Counted from the first letter of the stretch, positions 37,655 through 46,248 are shown. The stretch is DNA of 64,000 nt from Mesoflavibacter profundi (GCF_014764305.1 NZ_CP061703.1:2957501-3021500); one strand, 5' to 3'. Notes: generated by a model not told the origin, from the letters alone. A program made the numbers and translations.

Positions 37655-39013
37655 GTGACTTTTCAAGATTTAAAATTAAACACTCCATTATACAATGCAA
37701 TTGACGATTTAGGCTTTACATCGCCTACGCCAATACAAGCAGAAGCTTTTAGTATTGTTGCAAGTGGTAAAGATGTGGTAGGAATTGCCCAAACAGGAAC
37801 TGGTAAAACCTATGCTTACATGTTGCCTATCTTAAGAAATTTAAAATTTTCAAAACAAGATAATCCGCGTGTTTTAATTTTAGTTCCAACAAGAGAACTT
37901 GTAGTACAAGTGGTTGATGATATAGAAAAACTAGCCAAATACATCAATGTACGCGTGCTTGGTGTTTATGGTGGTACAAACATAAATACCCAAAAACAAG
38001 CTGTAGCACAAGGTTTAGATATTATTGTTGCAACACCTGGAAGATTATACGATTTAGCGGTTAGTAGAGCGTTACAGCTTAAATCTATCCAAAAATTAGT
38101 GATAGATGAAGTTGATGTGATGCTAGATTTAGGATTTAGACATCAATTAATCAATATTTTTGATATACTTCCAGAACGTAGACAAAACATCATGTTTTCT
38201 GCAACAATGACGGAAGATGTAGACGACTTAATTACCGACTTTTTTATAGCTCCAGAACGTGTTTCGATTGCAGTTTCTGGTACGCCTTTAGAAAATATTG
38301 AACAAACCAAATACAGCGTCCCAAATTATCATACAAAAAAGAATCTTTTAATCGAACTTTTAAAAGACGAAGAACAGTACAATAAAGTCTTAGTGTTTGT
38401 ATCTAATAAACGTATGGCAGATCGGCTTTTTGAAGATTTAGATGAATTTTTTAAAGAAGAATTATGTGTCATTCACTCTAACAAAACGCAAAATTACAGG
38501 TTACGTAGTATTGAGCAATTTAGAGAAGGTGTTAACCGAATTTTAGTTGCAACAGATGTTATGGCACGTGGTTTAGATATTGATAATATTAGTCATGTTG
38601 TAAACTTTGACACGCCTGAATATCCAGAAAATTACATGCATCGTATTGGTAGAACTGGTCGTGCAGAACGCGAAGGTCATGCTTTAGTATTTTCTACAGA
38701 AAAAGAACAAGACGCATTAGAACGCATTGAGAAATTAATGCAAATGGAAATTAATTTAGTTGAAATACCAGAAACTGTTTCCATTTCTGAAGAATTAATT
38801 CCTGAAGAACGCGAAGTAATAAAAGAGCGTTACAATCCAACAAAACGCAGACGTGACGAAGATGCACCAGGACCAGCTTTTCATGAGAAAAAAGAAAAAA
38901 ATAAAAAGGTTAATCTTGGTGGAAGTTACAAACGCGAAATCGCTAAAAAATATAAAAAACCTAAAACACGAGGTGATAAAAACTATAATAAACGTAATAA
39001 AAAACGTAAATAA
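37655..39013 (+). CDS. DEAD-box family ATP-dependent RNA helicase
   Basis: A 452-residue RNA helicase with a GTG start. Motifs in order: Q motif region SPTPIQAEAF, Walker A IAQTGTGKTYAY, PTRELVVQV, TPGRLYD, motif II as DEVD (instead of the usual DEAD), SAT, then in domain 2 VLVFVSNKRMADRL, ATDVMARGLDID and HRIGRTGRAEREG. The C terminus (from about 395) is very basic (KRRRDEDAPG, KKEKNKKVNL, NYNKRNKKRK), fit for RNA binding. It resembles RhlE-type helicases in ribosome assembly or cold adaptation. The DEVD variant keeps the catalytic D and E. Confidence 0.93.
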   Translation: MTFQDLKLNTPLYNAIDDLGFTSPTPIQAEAFSIVASGKDVVGIAQTGTGKTYAYMLPILRNLKFSKQDNPRVLILVPTRELVVQVVDDIEKLAKYINVRVLGVYGGTNINTQKQAVAQGLDIIVATPGRLYDLAVSRALQLKSIQKLVIDEVDVMLDLGFRHQLINIFDILPERRQNIMFSATMTEDVDDLITDFFIAPERVSIAVSGTPLENIEQTKYSVPNYHTKKNLLIELLKDEEQYNKVLVFVSNKRMADRLFEDLDEFFKEELCVIHSNKTQNYRLRSIEQFREGVNRILVATDVMARGLDIDNISHVVNFDTPEYPENYMHRIGRTGRAEREGHALVFSTEKEQDALERIEKLMQMEINLVEIPETVSISEELIPEEREVIKERYNPTKRRRDEDAPGPAFHEKKEKNKKVNLGGSYKREIAKKYKKPKTRGDKNYNKRNKKRK

Positions 39014-39043
39014 AAAAAGCCAATCGTAAAGATTGGCTTTTTT
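39013..39043. terminator. Bidirectional terminator between the helicase and ExbB-like genes
   Basis: A perfect stem AAAAAAGCCAATC/GATTGGCTTTTTT with a 5-base loop between two convergent stop codons. A and T tracts on both sides let it serve both genes. Confidence 0.9.
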
Positions 39044-39046
39044 GTT

Positions 39047-39436
39047 TTATTTATTAGCAAGTCTTAAAATAAATATTCCTATTCTAGTCACAACAAAAGA
39101 AAACAATCCAAATGTTGCAGTTAACAAAGATATTTTTAATCCGCCTGCAAATATAGATGGATCTGGATTACCCATTGCCTCTACACTATCAAACGCTTGA
39201 ATAAGCCCTAAAACCGAACCCAGAAAACCTAAAACCAAAGCTAGCAAACTACAATCTATTGCTAATTTAATTTCTTTAGTAGATGTTGCATTTGATTTTA
39301 ATTTTATAAATCCTTTAATAATAAAAAATAAAGACGTTAAAAAGGCAATTAGAATTAAAGACATGAATAACGGTCCGCCTTCTTGAAAAAGATTAGCAAC
39401 TAAAAAATGATGATTAAAAATAGTTAGTAAAGTCAT
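39047..39436 (-). CDS. MotA/TolQ/ExbB-like proton channel family protein (single short copy)
   Basis: A 129-residue protein with three membrane helices: about 22-42 (GPLFMSLILIAFLTSLFFIIKG), about 63-82 (LLALVLGFLGSVLGLIQAF) and about 98-122 (LKISLLTATFGLFSFVVTRIG). The VLGFLGSVLGLIQAF and AGGLKISLLTATFGL blocks are the TolQ/ExbB pore helices. It is shorter than ExbB because the cytoplasmic loop is nearly absent, and no ExbD/TolR partner is adjacent, so whether it forms a proton-driven motor is unclear. An exact -7 box lies upstream. Confidence 0.82.
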   Translation of the reverse strand: MTLLTIFNHHFLVANLFQEGGPLFMSLILIAFLTSLFFIIKGFIKLKSNATSTKEIKLAIDCSLLALVLGFLGSVLGLIQAFDSVEAMGNPDPSIFAGGLKISLLTATFGLFSFVVTRIGIFILRLANK

Positions 39437-39464
39437 AATGTAAATGTTTTGATTAAACGTGATA

Positions 39465-39472
39465 CAAACTTA
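39465..39472 (-). promoter_or_regulatory. Predicted -7 promoter box of the ExbB-like gene
   Basis: Reads TAAGTTTG on the minus strand, an exact TAnnTTTG match 28 bases before the start codon. The 192-base divergent region 39437-39628 otherwise shows no clear hairpin. Confidence 0.5.
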
Positions 39473-39628
39473 TTTTTTAATACGTTTAGTTTTAATAAAA
39501 TGCGACTAACAACCAAATTAGATATTGATTTAACTTATTGTTAAAACCCTTATTAAATTGGTTATTGGTCTACAAAAAAATTTCTAGACCATTTAAAATC
39601 GTAATATTGTAAATATATTATTTAGACT

Positions 39629-40699
39629 TTGAAGTTACGTACAATTACTAAAATATTAATTTTAAAAACCTTTAAACACCTATTATTTTGGTCTGTTGTA
39701 CTTCTGTTTTTTACCTATTTTTTTAGTGCTGGAAGTTCTAATTTTAAAGATACTTTAATGTTTAGTGTCTTTTTAATGCCAACAACAATTGCAACAACTT
39801 ATGTATCTATTTATAAATTAATTCCTGATTATTTAATCACAAAACGGTATGTCTTATTTACATTATATAGTGTTTACACTCTAATTATTTCGTTGTATTT
39901 AATTATGGTTTCTATTTTTTTTAGTTTGATTTATTTATCAAATTTTGAATTTAATCAAATGAATCCAATTACTAGAAATATTATTTTAGTCACTTCTAGC
40001 GTCTATCTAGTCGTTATCTTGGTAAGTGCATTTAAACTATTACAGCTTAACCTAAAATCGAATAAAAAAACAGCAGTTTTAGAGTCTAAAATTTTAGAAA
40101 CACAGTTAAAGCTAAAAGAACAAGAACTTAATTATCTAAAAATGCAAATTCATCCACATTTTTTGTTTAACACATTAAATACTATGTATGGCTCTGCTTT
40201 AAAAAAGGCAGACGAAACGCCGGAAATGATACTAAAACTGTCTAATCTTCTTGATTATTTACTATACCAAGTCGATAAACCATCTGTAAGTTTAGAAGAC
40301 GAAATTAATCATATTGAAGATTATATTTCACTTGAAAAAATGCGATTTAATGATACTTTACGCATTGATTTCACAAAAAAAATTGAATCTAAATCTATAA
40401 CTGTCGCACCAATGCTTTTTATTCCTTTTGTAGAAAATAGTTTTAAACATGGAACTCTACAAAATGGCGTTTTAGATATAAATTTATCCATAATTGCGAC
40501 TAATAATTTAATAGATTTTAAATTGAGTAATAGTAGTTTAAATCATGACAATAAAACCTTTGGTATAGGATTAGAAAACATAAAAAAACGACTTAATTTA
40601 CTTTATCCTAACAGGCATACGCTTCAAATTGCTAACTTAAAATCAAAATTTACGGTTAGCTTAAAAATTAATTTAAATTCAACATTAAAAGATGAGTAA
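39629..40699 (+). CDS. LytS-type sensor histidine kinase
   Basis: A 356-residue kinase with a TTG start. Four N-terminal membrane helices occupy about residues 15-145, with no extracytoplasmic domain; a coiled coil (ESKILETQLKLKEQELNYL) leads to the His_kinase domain (MQIHPHFLFNTLNTMYG, phospho-histidine in HPHF) and a HATPase with IPFVENSFKHG and GIGLENIKKRL. Partner is the LytTR regulator whose start overlaps its end by 8 bases. In Bacteroidota such 4TM-LytS/LytTR pairs are abundant and mostly uncharacterised. Confidence 0.92.
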   Translation: MKLRTITKILILKTFKHLLFWSVVLLFFTYFFSAGSSNFKDTLMFSVFLMPTTIATTYVSIYKLIPDYLITKRYVLFTLYSVYTLIISLYLIMVSIFFSLIYLSNFEFNQMNPITRNIILVTSSVYLVVILVSAFKLLQLNLKSNKKTAVLESKILETQLKLKEQELNYLKMQIHPHFLFNTLNTMYGSALKKADETPEMILKLSNLLDYLLYQVDKPSVSLEDEINHIEDYISLEKMRFNDTLRIDFTKKIESKSITVAPMLFIPFVENSFKHGTLQNGVLDINLSIIATNNLIDFKLSNSSLNHDNKTFGIGLENIKKRLNLLYPNRHTLQIANLKSKFTVSLKINLNSTLKDE

Positions 40700-41402
40700 G
40701 CCTATAACCTGTATCATAGTAGACGATGAAAATATAGCTAGAGACGTTATAGCATCTCATTTATCTAAAATTGATAATATAAACGTTGTTGCACAATGTA
40801 AAAATGCAATCCAAGCATTTAATTATATAAATAACCAAGCTGTAGATTTAATTTTTTTAGATATTAATATGCCCGAAATTTCAGGTATTGCTTTTGCAAA
40901 ATCTATTAATAAAAACATTAAAATAATATTTACTACTGCCTATCGTGATTATGCTGTAGAAGGATTTAATCTTCAAGCTGTAGATTATTTATTAAAACCT
41001 ATTTCTTTTGAAAGATTATTGCAAGCAGTTAATAGATATTTTGAAGTCCATACGCAACAAACAGAAGTAAAATCCTTAAAATCTACAGCTAACGATTTTA
41101 TTTTTGTTAGAGCTGAAAGGCGAATGCAAAAAATTAATTTTGATGAAATTATCTACATCGAAAGTTTAAGCGATTACATAAAAATTCATCTTCAAAATAA
41201 AATTATAGTTACAAGAGAAACGATAAGTGCGATAGATGCTAAATTACCTCAGCAAGATTTTTTAAGAATTCATCGGTCTTATATAGTTAACTTATCTAAA
41301 ATTGAATCTTTTACAAACGAAGAAATTACGCTTAAAAACACCTCTTTAACCATAAGTAGAAGTTATAAAAAAGAGGTTTTAAACCGACTAGAACGTTTTT
41401 AA
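40692..41402 (+). CDS. LytTR-family response regulator
   Basis: A 236-residue regulator: receiver domain at about 1-120 with CIIVDDENIARDV, phospho-acceptor in LIFLDINMPEISG and the lysine in YLLKPISFERL, then a LytTR DNA-binding domain at about 138-236 (IYIESLSDYIKIHL, FLRIHRSYIVNLSKI). It pairs with the overlapping LytS kinase gene. Its target genes are not evident; autoregulation of the pair is possible. The stop codon overlaps the convergent DUF2721 gene in TTAA. Confidence 0.94.
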   Translation: MSKPITCIIVDDENIARDVIASHLSKIDNINVVAQCKNAIQAFNYINNQAVDLIFLDINMPEISGIAFAKSINKNIKIIFTTAYRDYAVEGFNLQAVDYLLKPISFERLLQAVNRYFEVHTQQTEVKSLKSTANDFIFVRAERRMQKINFDEIIYIESLSDYIKIHLQNKIIVTRETISAIDAKLPQQDFLRIHRSYIVNLSKIESFTNEEITLKNTSLTISRSYKKEVLNRLERF

Positions 41403-41815
41403 TTCTTTGTTTTATCTGATAAGTGACTTTCAATATCATCTAAATGATGATTTAAGGCATCTACAGAAATTTGAATTTCTTTAATTAAATATCCTAAAGA
41501 AACTATTAACAATACTAACGCAACGCCAAAAATCCACACTGCAATTGTTTGCAAGTTTATATATACCAAAAACATAGTTAGCACACAAAGTAACAAACTA
41601 GAAATACCAAATATTTGCATTGATCGTGTTAGATAAAGTCGTTTTCTTAAATTATTAATTTGAAGTAAAAGCGCATCGTCTTTTTGCTGTAAAAACTTTT
41701 CTTTTAGGTTTCTAACCACAGATGCATAAGCTAAAAATCTATTAGTATACGCCAACATGATTAATGATATTGCAGAGAATAATAAAGCTGGTGTTGTTAA
41801 AGTAAGATGGTTCAT
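41399..41815 (-). CDS. DUF2721 family membrane protein
   Basis: A 138-residue protein with three membrane helices: about 6-24 (LTTPALLFSAISLIMLAYTNR), then after a charged helical loop (LKEKFLQQKDDALLLQINNLRKRL) helices at about 66-86 and 90-110. The size and layout match DUF2721. The C-terminal tail is acidic and cytoplasmic. Function unknown. It follows the lpd terminator by few bases and faces the LytTR gene. Confidence 0.82.
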   Translation of the reverse strand: MNHLTLTTPALLFSAISLIMLAYTNRFLAYASVVRNLKEKFLQQKDDALLLQINNLRKRLYLTRSMQIFGISSLLLCVLTMFLVYINLQTIAVWIFGVALVLLIVSLGYLIKEIQISVDALNHHLDDIESHLSDKTKN

Positions 41816-41827
41816 AAGTTTTAAATT

Positions 41828-41855
41828 AAAAAAAGCGAGCTAAAAAGCCCGCTTT
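41828..41855 (-). terminator. Rho-independent terminator of lpd
   Basis: A hairpin with arms AAAGCGAGC and GCCCGCTTT (one mismatch) and a 6-base loop, followed on the minus strand by a run of T. It lies about 33 bases after the lpd stop codon. Confidence 0.8.
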
Positions 41856-41887
41856 CATTATATATAAATAATCTTTTTAGCATTTTA

Positions 41888-43288
41888 CTATACATGTAAA
41901 GCTCTATCTTCAGTTGCTGCTAAAGCAGCTTCTTTGATAGCTTCTGCAAATGTTGGATGTGCATGAGACATACGCGAAATATCTTCGGCAGATGCTCTAA
42001 ATTCCATAGCAGTTACTGCTTCTGCAATTAAGTCTGCACAACGTGCACCAATCATGTGTACACCTAATACTTCGTCTGTAGTTTCGTCTGCTAAGATTTT
42101 TACAAATCCATCTATATCACCACTTGCTCTTGCACGACCTAAAGCTCTAAACGGGAATTGTCCAACTTTGTATTTGGTTCCTGCTTCTTTAAGTTCTTCT
42201 TCTGTTTTTCCTACTGCTGCAACTTCAGGCCAAGTGTAAACTACACCAGGTATTAAGTTATAGTCAATATGTGGTTTTTGTCCAGCTAAAGTTTCGGCAA
42301 CAAAAACACCTTCTTCTTCTGCTTTATGTGCTAACATTGCTCCTTTTATTACGTCTCCAATTGCGTAAATGTTACTTGCAGATGTTTGTAAGTGATCGTT
42401 TACTTCTACTTGTCCTCTATCATTAAGTTTTACTCCTGCAGCTTCGGCATTAAGTCCGTCTGTGTAAGGACGACGACCAACTGATACTAAACAGTAATCA
42501 CCTTTAAACTCAACAACTTCGCCTTTTTTGTTTTCAGCTTTTACAACAACTTCATCACCGTTACGCTCTACAGATTGTACTTTGTGAGACACCATCATGT
42601 TGCATTTTGCTTTCTTAAAGACTTTATTAAGCTCTTTAGATAATCCTGCATCCATTGTTGGAAGGATACGATCCATATACTCTACAACTGTTACTTCTGC
42701 ACCAAGACGTTTGTATACCTGTCCAAGCTCTAAACCTATAACGCCACCACCAATAATGATAAGGTGTTTAGGCACTTCTTTAAGTTTTAAAGCTTCAGTA
42801 GACGTAATTATTCTCTCTTTATCAATGTTAATAAATGGTAAGTTAGAAGGTTTAGATCCTGTTGCTATAATACTGTGTTTAGCTTCAATTTCTTCTTCTT
42901 TTTCACCTTTAATAGTGATGTGAGTTGCGTCTTTAAAACTTCCTACACCATGGTAAACATCAATGTTATTTTTTTTCATTAAAAAATCAATACCGCCTGT
43001 AGTTTGGTCTACTACAGATTGCTTACGCGCAATCATTTTTTCTAGGTTAACTTTGATTTCTCCAGGAATCTCGATTCCGTGTTCTTCAAAATGTTTTGTA
43101 GCTTCTTCGTAATGGTGAGAAGAACTTAATAATGCCTTACTAGGAATACATCCAACATTTAAACATGTACCACCTAAAGTTGAGTATTTTTCTATTAAAG
43201 CAGTTTTCATGCCTAATTGCGCACATCTAATTGCAGCTACATATCCACCAGGTCCAGAACCTATTATTGCTACATCGTATTGACTCAT
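41888..43288 (-). CDS. lpd: Dihydrolipoyl dehydrogenase
   Basis: The FAD-dependent E3 subunit of 2-oxoacid dehydrogenase complexes and the glycine cleavage system. The 466-residue protein contains VAIIGSGPGGYVAAIRCAQ, the redox-active disulfide GGTCLNVGCIPSK, IIIGGGVIGLELG for NAD binding, SNIYAIGDVIKG and the C-terminal base MSHAHPTFAEAI. All catalytic residues are present. It stands alone, so it probably serves several complexes. Its leader holds an exact -7 box and a GC-rich 14-base motif that also occurs inside sdaA. Confidence 0.97.
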   Translation of the reverse strand: MSQYDVAIIGSGPGGYVAAIRCAQLGMKTALIEKYSTLGGTCLNVGCIPSKALLSSSHHYEEATKHFEEHGIEIPGEIKVNLEKMIARKQSVVDQTTGGIDFLMKKNNIDVYHGVGSFKDATHITIKGEKEEEIEAKHSIIATGSKPSNLPFINIDKERIITSTEALKLKEVPKHLIIIGGGVIGLELGQVYKRLGAEVTVVEYMDRILPTMDAGLSKELNKVFKKAKCNMMVSHKVQSVERNGDEVVVKAENKKGEVVEFKGDYCLVSVGRRPYTDGLNAEAAGVKLNDRGQVEVNDHLQTSASNIYAIGDVIKGAMLAHKAEEEGVFVAETLAGQKPHIDYNLIPGVVYTWPEVAAVGKTEEELKEAGTKYKVGQFPFRALGRARASGDIDGFVKILADETTDEVLGVHMIGARCADLIAEAVTAMEFRASAEDISRMSHAHPTFAEAIKEAALAATEDRALHV

Positions 43289-43303
43289 ATGTATTGTTTT
43301 TTT

Positions 43304-43317
43304 CGCTTTCGCGGAAA
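43304..43317. repeat. GC-rich 14-base motif CGCTTTCGCGGAAA, copy in the lpd leader
   Basis: The identical 14 bases also occur at 15078-15091 within sdaA. In an AT-rich genome two exact copies of a 9-G/C 14-mer are not expected by chance. On the lpd mRNA strand it contains CGC-GAAA-GCG, a three-pair stem capped by a GNRA-type tetraloop, 15 bases before the start codon. Confidence 0.5.
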
Positions 43318-43340
43318 TTAAAATTTATTGATTTCTACTA

Positions 43341-43348
43341 CAAAAGTA
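43341..43348 (-). promoter_or_regulatory. Predicted -7 promoter box of lpd
   Basis: Reads TACTTTTG on the minus strand, an exact TAnnTTTG match, with a TTG 21 bases upstream. This gives lpd a leader of about 45 bases. Confidence 0.6.
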
Positions 43349-43417
43349 CAATTTTGAATGATTATTAGCCAACGGATTTGATTTTTATTTGTGGCAATGA
43401 CTTGAATTGAAATAAAT

Positions 43418-43473
43418 AAAAAAAGCCTATAAATAAATCTACCATATGCATAGATCTAAAATAGACTTTTTTT
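43418..43473 (-). terminator. Probable terminator of the PAS-LuxR gene
   Basis: Arms AAAAAAAGCCTAT and ATAGACTTTTTTT (one mismatch) enclose a 30-base interior that itself can pair weakly (ATCTA/TAGAT). It lies about 75 bases after the stop codon and before the lpd promoter. The rest of the 258-base gap holds nothing else I can name. Confidence 0.6.
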
Positions 43474-43546
43474 CCCTAAAAAGATTAATAGCACTGTAAA
43501 GATGCTGTATTGTTTACTGGTTTACAATACTCAATTTGAGTATTTT

Positions 43547-44317
43547 TTAAATAAATAAATTATTTGCTTTTAATAAACCTTTTAATTCGCCAGTAGATGT
43601 AATTTTTAATTTTTTTAAAATGTTTCGTCTGTGTGTATCAACAGTATGCGAACTTATATTTAATTTTTCTGAAATCTCTTTGCTAGAATGATCCAATAAT
43701 AACAACCTAATTACATCTCTTTCTCTATTTGAAATGCCATCTTTTAATAGCTTAGTAGAAAAGTTATTATAATAAATGGTTTCATACTCGTTATTCTTAT
43801 TTAAAAGCTTTGCTGTAGCAGTAATTTGCATTTTTATTTTTGGATCTAAAACGGTGTAATGTGCTAATCCTATAATAGGCTTCATATCTGAATCAAACGC
43901 TAATGGTGTCGTGTTTTGAATGATATTTACATAGTTGTCTTTTGCATTTTTTATTCGATAATTCCATGTGTAATTTGCTTTAGGTCTATCGTCTTCCGGG
44001 ATTTCATTCATTGTAAATTCCATAAGATTTGTCATAGCAGTTAACCAGACTTCAATGTCTTCAGGATGCATTCTACTCCAAAAATACCGCATACCTTTTG
44101 CTGATAGATCTTTAGCGTCTAATCCTAAACACGATTTAAAATTTTTGCTAACATATTCAAAAGTCAAGTCTTGCGTATTTGTGACGCAAAAAAAAGTAGA
44201 ACTGTACGGTAAAAACGTATCCAATTCTATAATTTTTTTTATGTGAGTCTCTAAAGACGGTTTTGAATAAGAGTTGAAAATTGAATGATACAATTCTTTA
44301 ATAGCAGAATACTTCAT
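43547..44317 (-). CDS. PAS-LuxR transcriptional regulator
   Basis: A 256-residue regulator with a PAS-like domain at about 35-160 (FFCVTNTQDLTFEYVSKNFKS, YFWSRMHPEDIEVWL, NYTWNYRIKNAKDNY) and a C-terminal LuxR/NarL-type helix-turn-helix at about 190-256 (LKDGISNRERDVIRLLLLDH, SSKEISEKLNISSHTVDTHR). It lacks a receiver domain, so it is not a classical response regulator; the PAS domain presumably senses a ligand or partner. Similar one-component regulators are common in Flavobacteriaceae. Monocistronic; targets unknown. Confidence 0.88.
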   Translation of the reverse strand: MKYSAIKELYHSIFNSYSKPSLETHIKKIIELDTFLPYSSTFFCVTNTQDLTFEYVSKNFKSCLGLDAKDLSAKGMRYFWSRMHPEDIEVWLTAMTNLMEFTMNEIPEDDRPKANYTWNYRIKNAKDNYVNIIQNTTPLAFDSDMKPIIGLAHYTVLDPKIKMQITATAKLLNKNNEYETIYYNNFSTKLLKDGISNRERDVIRLLLLDHSSKEISEKLNISSHTVDTHRRNILKKLKITSTGELKGLLKANNLFI

Positions 44318-44359
44318 AAAAAATAAAGATTAACATTTACACATCTACAATATAAAAAT

Positions 44360-44818
44360 TTATATTGAGATTGCTGTTGTATGCTTTACCTCGCTAATTA
44401 CAAACATACTATGTGTACTACCAATATGTTTGATTTTAGTTAGTTTTTCTACCATAAATTCTCTAAAATCTTCCATATCCTTAACCACAACTTTTAATAA
44501 ATAATCGTATTCGCCACTTATATGATGACATTCTATAACTTCTGTTAGTTTATTAACTTCTTTTTCAAATTGTATAACATAGTCTTGTAAATGCTGCGAT
44601 AGTTTAATGTGGCAAAAGGCAACAAAAGTTTTATCAACTTTATCTTTTTTTACAAGAGCAACATATTTATTTATTACACCATTGTTTTCTAATTTTTTAA
44701 TACGCTCAAAAACAGCAGTTACAGATAAATCTAATTGTAATGCTATTGCTTTATTAGTTTGCTTACTGTCTGATTGTAAGAGTTTTAAAAGTTTTCTGTC
44801 GATTTGATCTAATTTCAT
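44360..44818 (-). CDS. Lrp/AsnC family transcriptional regulator
   Basis: A 152-residue regulator with an N-terminal helix-turn-helix (QIDRKLLKLLQSDSKQTNKA, LSVTAVFERIKKLENNGVI) and a C-terminal ligand-binding RAM domain (VIECHHISGEYDYLLKVVVKDM). Members respond to amino acids. It is divergent from a Cys/Met-metabolism PLP enzyme gene with 157 bases between, so it probably regulates that gene in response to its substrate. An exact -7 box lies in its own leader. Confidence 0.93.
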   Translation of the reverse strand: MKLDQIDRKLLKLLQSDSKQTNKAIALQLDLSVTAVFERIKKLENNGVINKYVALVKKDKVDKTFVAFCHIKLSQHLQDYVIQFEKEVNKLTEVIECHHISGEYDYLLKVVVKDMEDFREFMVEKLTKIKHIGSTHSMFVISEVKHTTAISI

Positions 44819-44855
44819 TTTTGAAAAATTTTCTGAAAATTATAAAGACTTCAAA

Positions 44856-44863
44856 CAAAAATA
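44856..44863 (-). promoter_or_regulatory. Predicted -7 promoter box of the Lrp-family regulator
   Basis: Reads TATTTTTG on the minus strand, an exact TAnnTTTG match 37 bases before the start codon. The 157-base divergent region is extremely AT-rich; a separate box for the plus-strand gene is not clear. Confidence 0.5.
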
Positions 44864-44975
44864 AAATTATATACTATTAAAAAGTATAAAAACCGAATAA
44901 TAATTTAAATAAAACCAAAGTGATTGATTATTTTACATAAATTTTAAATATTTGATGTATTAAAAACTATTACTT

Positions 44976-46175
44976 ATGAAATTTAAACCAGCTAACAACA
45001 TACAAGATTTACAATATTTTGGTGAATTTGGTGGCGTAAATCCATCAATTTCAGACTCGTCAACCTATACTTTTTTATCTGCAAAAACCATGTTTGATAC
45101 TTTTGAAGGTAATGCAGATGGTTGTTATTTATATTCACGTCACTCTTCACCTTCAAATTTATATTTAGGTGAAGCTCTAGCCGCAATGGAAGGTACAGAA
45201 ACTGCTAACGTTACAGCTTCAGGAATGGGTGCAATTACACCTGTAATTATGCAGCTTTGCGGAGCAGGCGATCATGTGGTTTCAAGCCGAACTATTTATG
45301 GCGGGACTTATGCGTTTTTGAAAAATTTTACACCAAGATTAAACATCTCTACAACCTTTGTTGACATTACTAAATTAGATGTTGTAGAAGCTGCAATTAC
45401 CAAAAACACTAAAATTTTATACTGTGAAAGTGTAAGTAATCCTTTATTAGAAGTTGCAGACATTGAAGGCTTAGCTAAACTTGCTAAAAAGCATAATTTA
45501 AAATTAGTGGTAGATAATACGTTTTCGCCTTTATCAATTTCTCCTGCAAAATTAGGTGCAGATGTTGTTATCCATAGTTTAACCAAATTTATTAACGGTT
45601 CTAGTGATACCGTTGGTGGTGTTGTTTGTGGTACACAAGAATTTATCAACGATTTAAGAAATGTAAACGATGGAGCTTGCATGTTATTAGGATCTACAAT
45701 GGATAGTCTTAGAGCTGCATCTATATTAAAAAACTTACGTACGTTACATATACGTATGCAACAACATAGTAAAAATGCTAGTTATTTAGCTGAGCAATTT
45801 GAAAAATTAGGATTGAAAACCGTTTATCCTGGATTACAATCGCATCCTTCACATCAGTTATTTAAATCTATGATGAATCCGCAATATGGGTTTGGCGGAA
45901 TGCTTACCATTGATGTTGGAAGCTTAGATAAAGCAAATAGTTTAATGGAGCTAATGCAAGAAAAAAACCTAGGTTACTTAGCAGTAAGTTTAGGCTTTTA
46001 TAAAACATTATTTTCTGCACCAGGAAGTTCTACATCTTCAGAAATTCCTGAAGAAGAACAAGCAGAAATGGGATTAAGCGATGGATTAATTAGATTTTCT
46101 ATAGGCTTAGACGCAGACATAGATCGTACATTTAACATGATGGTTAATTGTATGAAAGATGTAGGCGTACTATAA
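44976..46175 (+). CDS. Cys/Met metabolism PLP-dependent enzyme (methionine gamma-lyase or cystathionine gamma-lyase-like)
   Basis: A 399-residue fold-type I PLP enzyme. Visible are YSRHSSPSNLYLGEALAAMEG, the cofactor ring-stacking tyrosine in TIYGGTYAFL, DNTFSPLSISPAKLGADVV, the Schiff-base lysine in HSLTKFINGSSDTVGG and RFSIGLDADIDRT. Canonical methionine gamma-lyases have a cysteine right after YG in this loop; here it is glycine, as in cystathionine lyases and synthases, so lyase specificity is uncertain. The divergent Lrp-family gene is a likely regulator, which favours an amino-acid degradation role. A strong terminator follows. Confidence 0.85.
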   Translation: MKFKPANNIQDLQYFGEFGGVNPSISDSSTYTFLSAKTMFDTFEGNADGCYLYSRHSSPSNLYLGEALAAMEGTETANVTASGMGAITPVIMQLCGAGDHVVSSRTIYGGTYAFLKNFTPRLNISTTFVDITKLDVVEAAITKNTKILYCESVSNPLLEVADIEGLAKLAKKHNLKLVVDNTFSPLSISPAKLGADVVIHSLTKFINGSSDTVGGVVCGTQEFINDLRNVNDGACMLLGSTMDSLRAASILKNLRTLHIRMQQHSKNASYLAEQFEKLGLKTVYPGLQSHPSHQLFKSMMNPQYGFGGMLTIDVGSLDKANSLMELMQEKNLGYLAVSLGFYKTLFSAPGSSTSSEIPEEEQAEMGLSDGLIRFSIGLDADIDRTFNMMVNCMKDVGVL

Positions 46176-46194
46176 TTTTTTTAGTTTTAAGTTT

Positions 46195-46228
46195 AAAAAA
46201 AGCGTATTGAAATTCAATACGCTTTTTT
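46195..46228. terminator. Bidirectional terminator between the PLP enzyme and the surface protein
   Basis: A perfect inverted repeat AAAAGCGTATTGAA/TTCAATACGCTTTT with flanking A and T tracts, lying between two convergent stop codons. Confidence 0.9.
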
Positions 46229-46248
46229 ATTTTCATTATTAAATAAGA

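Noticed and set aside
43547-44317. The PAS-LuxR protein as the response regulator of the orphan kinase
   Set aside because: It has no receiver domain or phospho-acceptor aspartate motif, and is more than 18 kb away.
44819-44975. SAM or other amino-acid riboswitch before the Cys/Met enzyme gene
   Set aside because: The region is nearly all A and T with no GC-containing stems of an aptamer; Lrp-type control explains the layout better.
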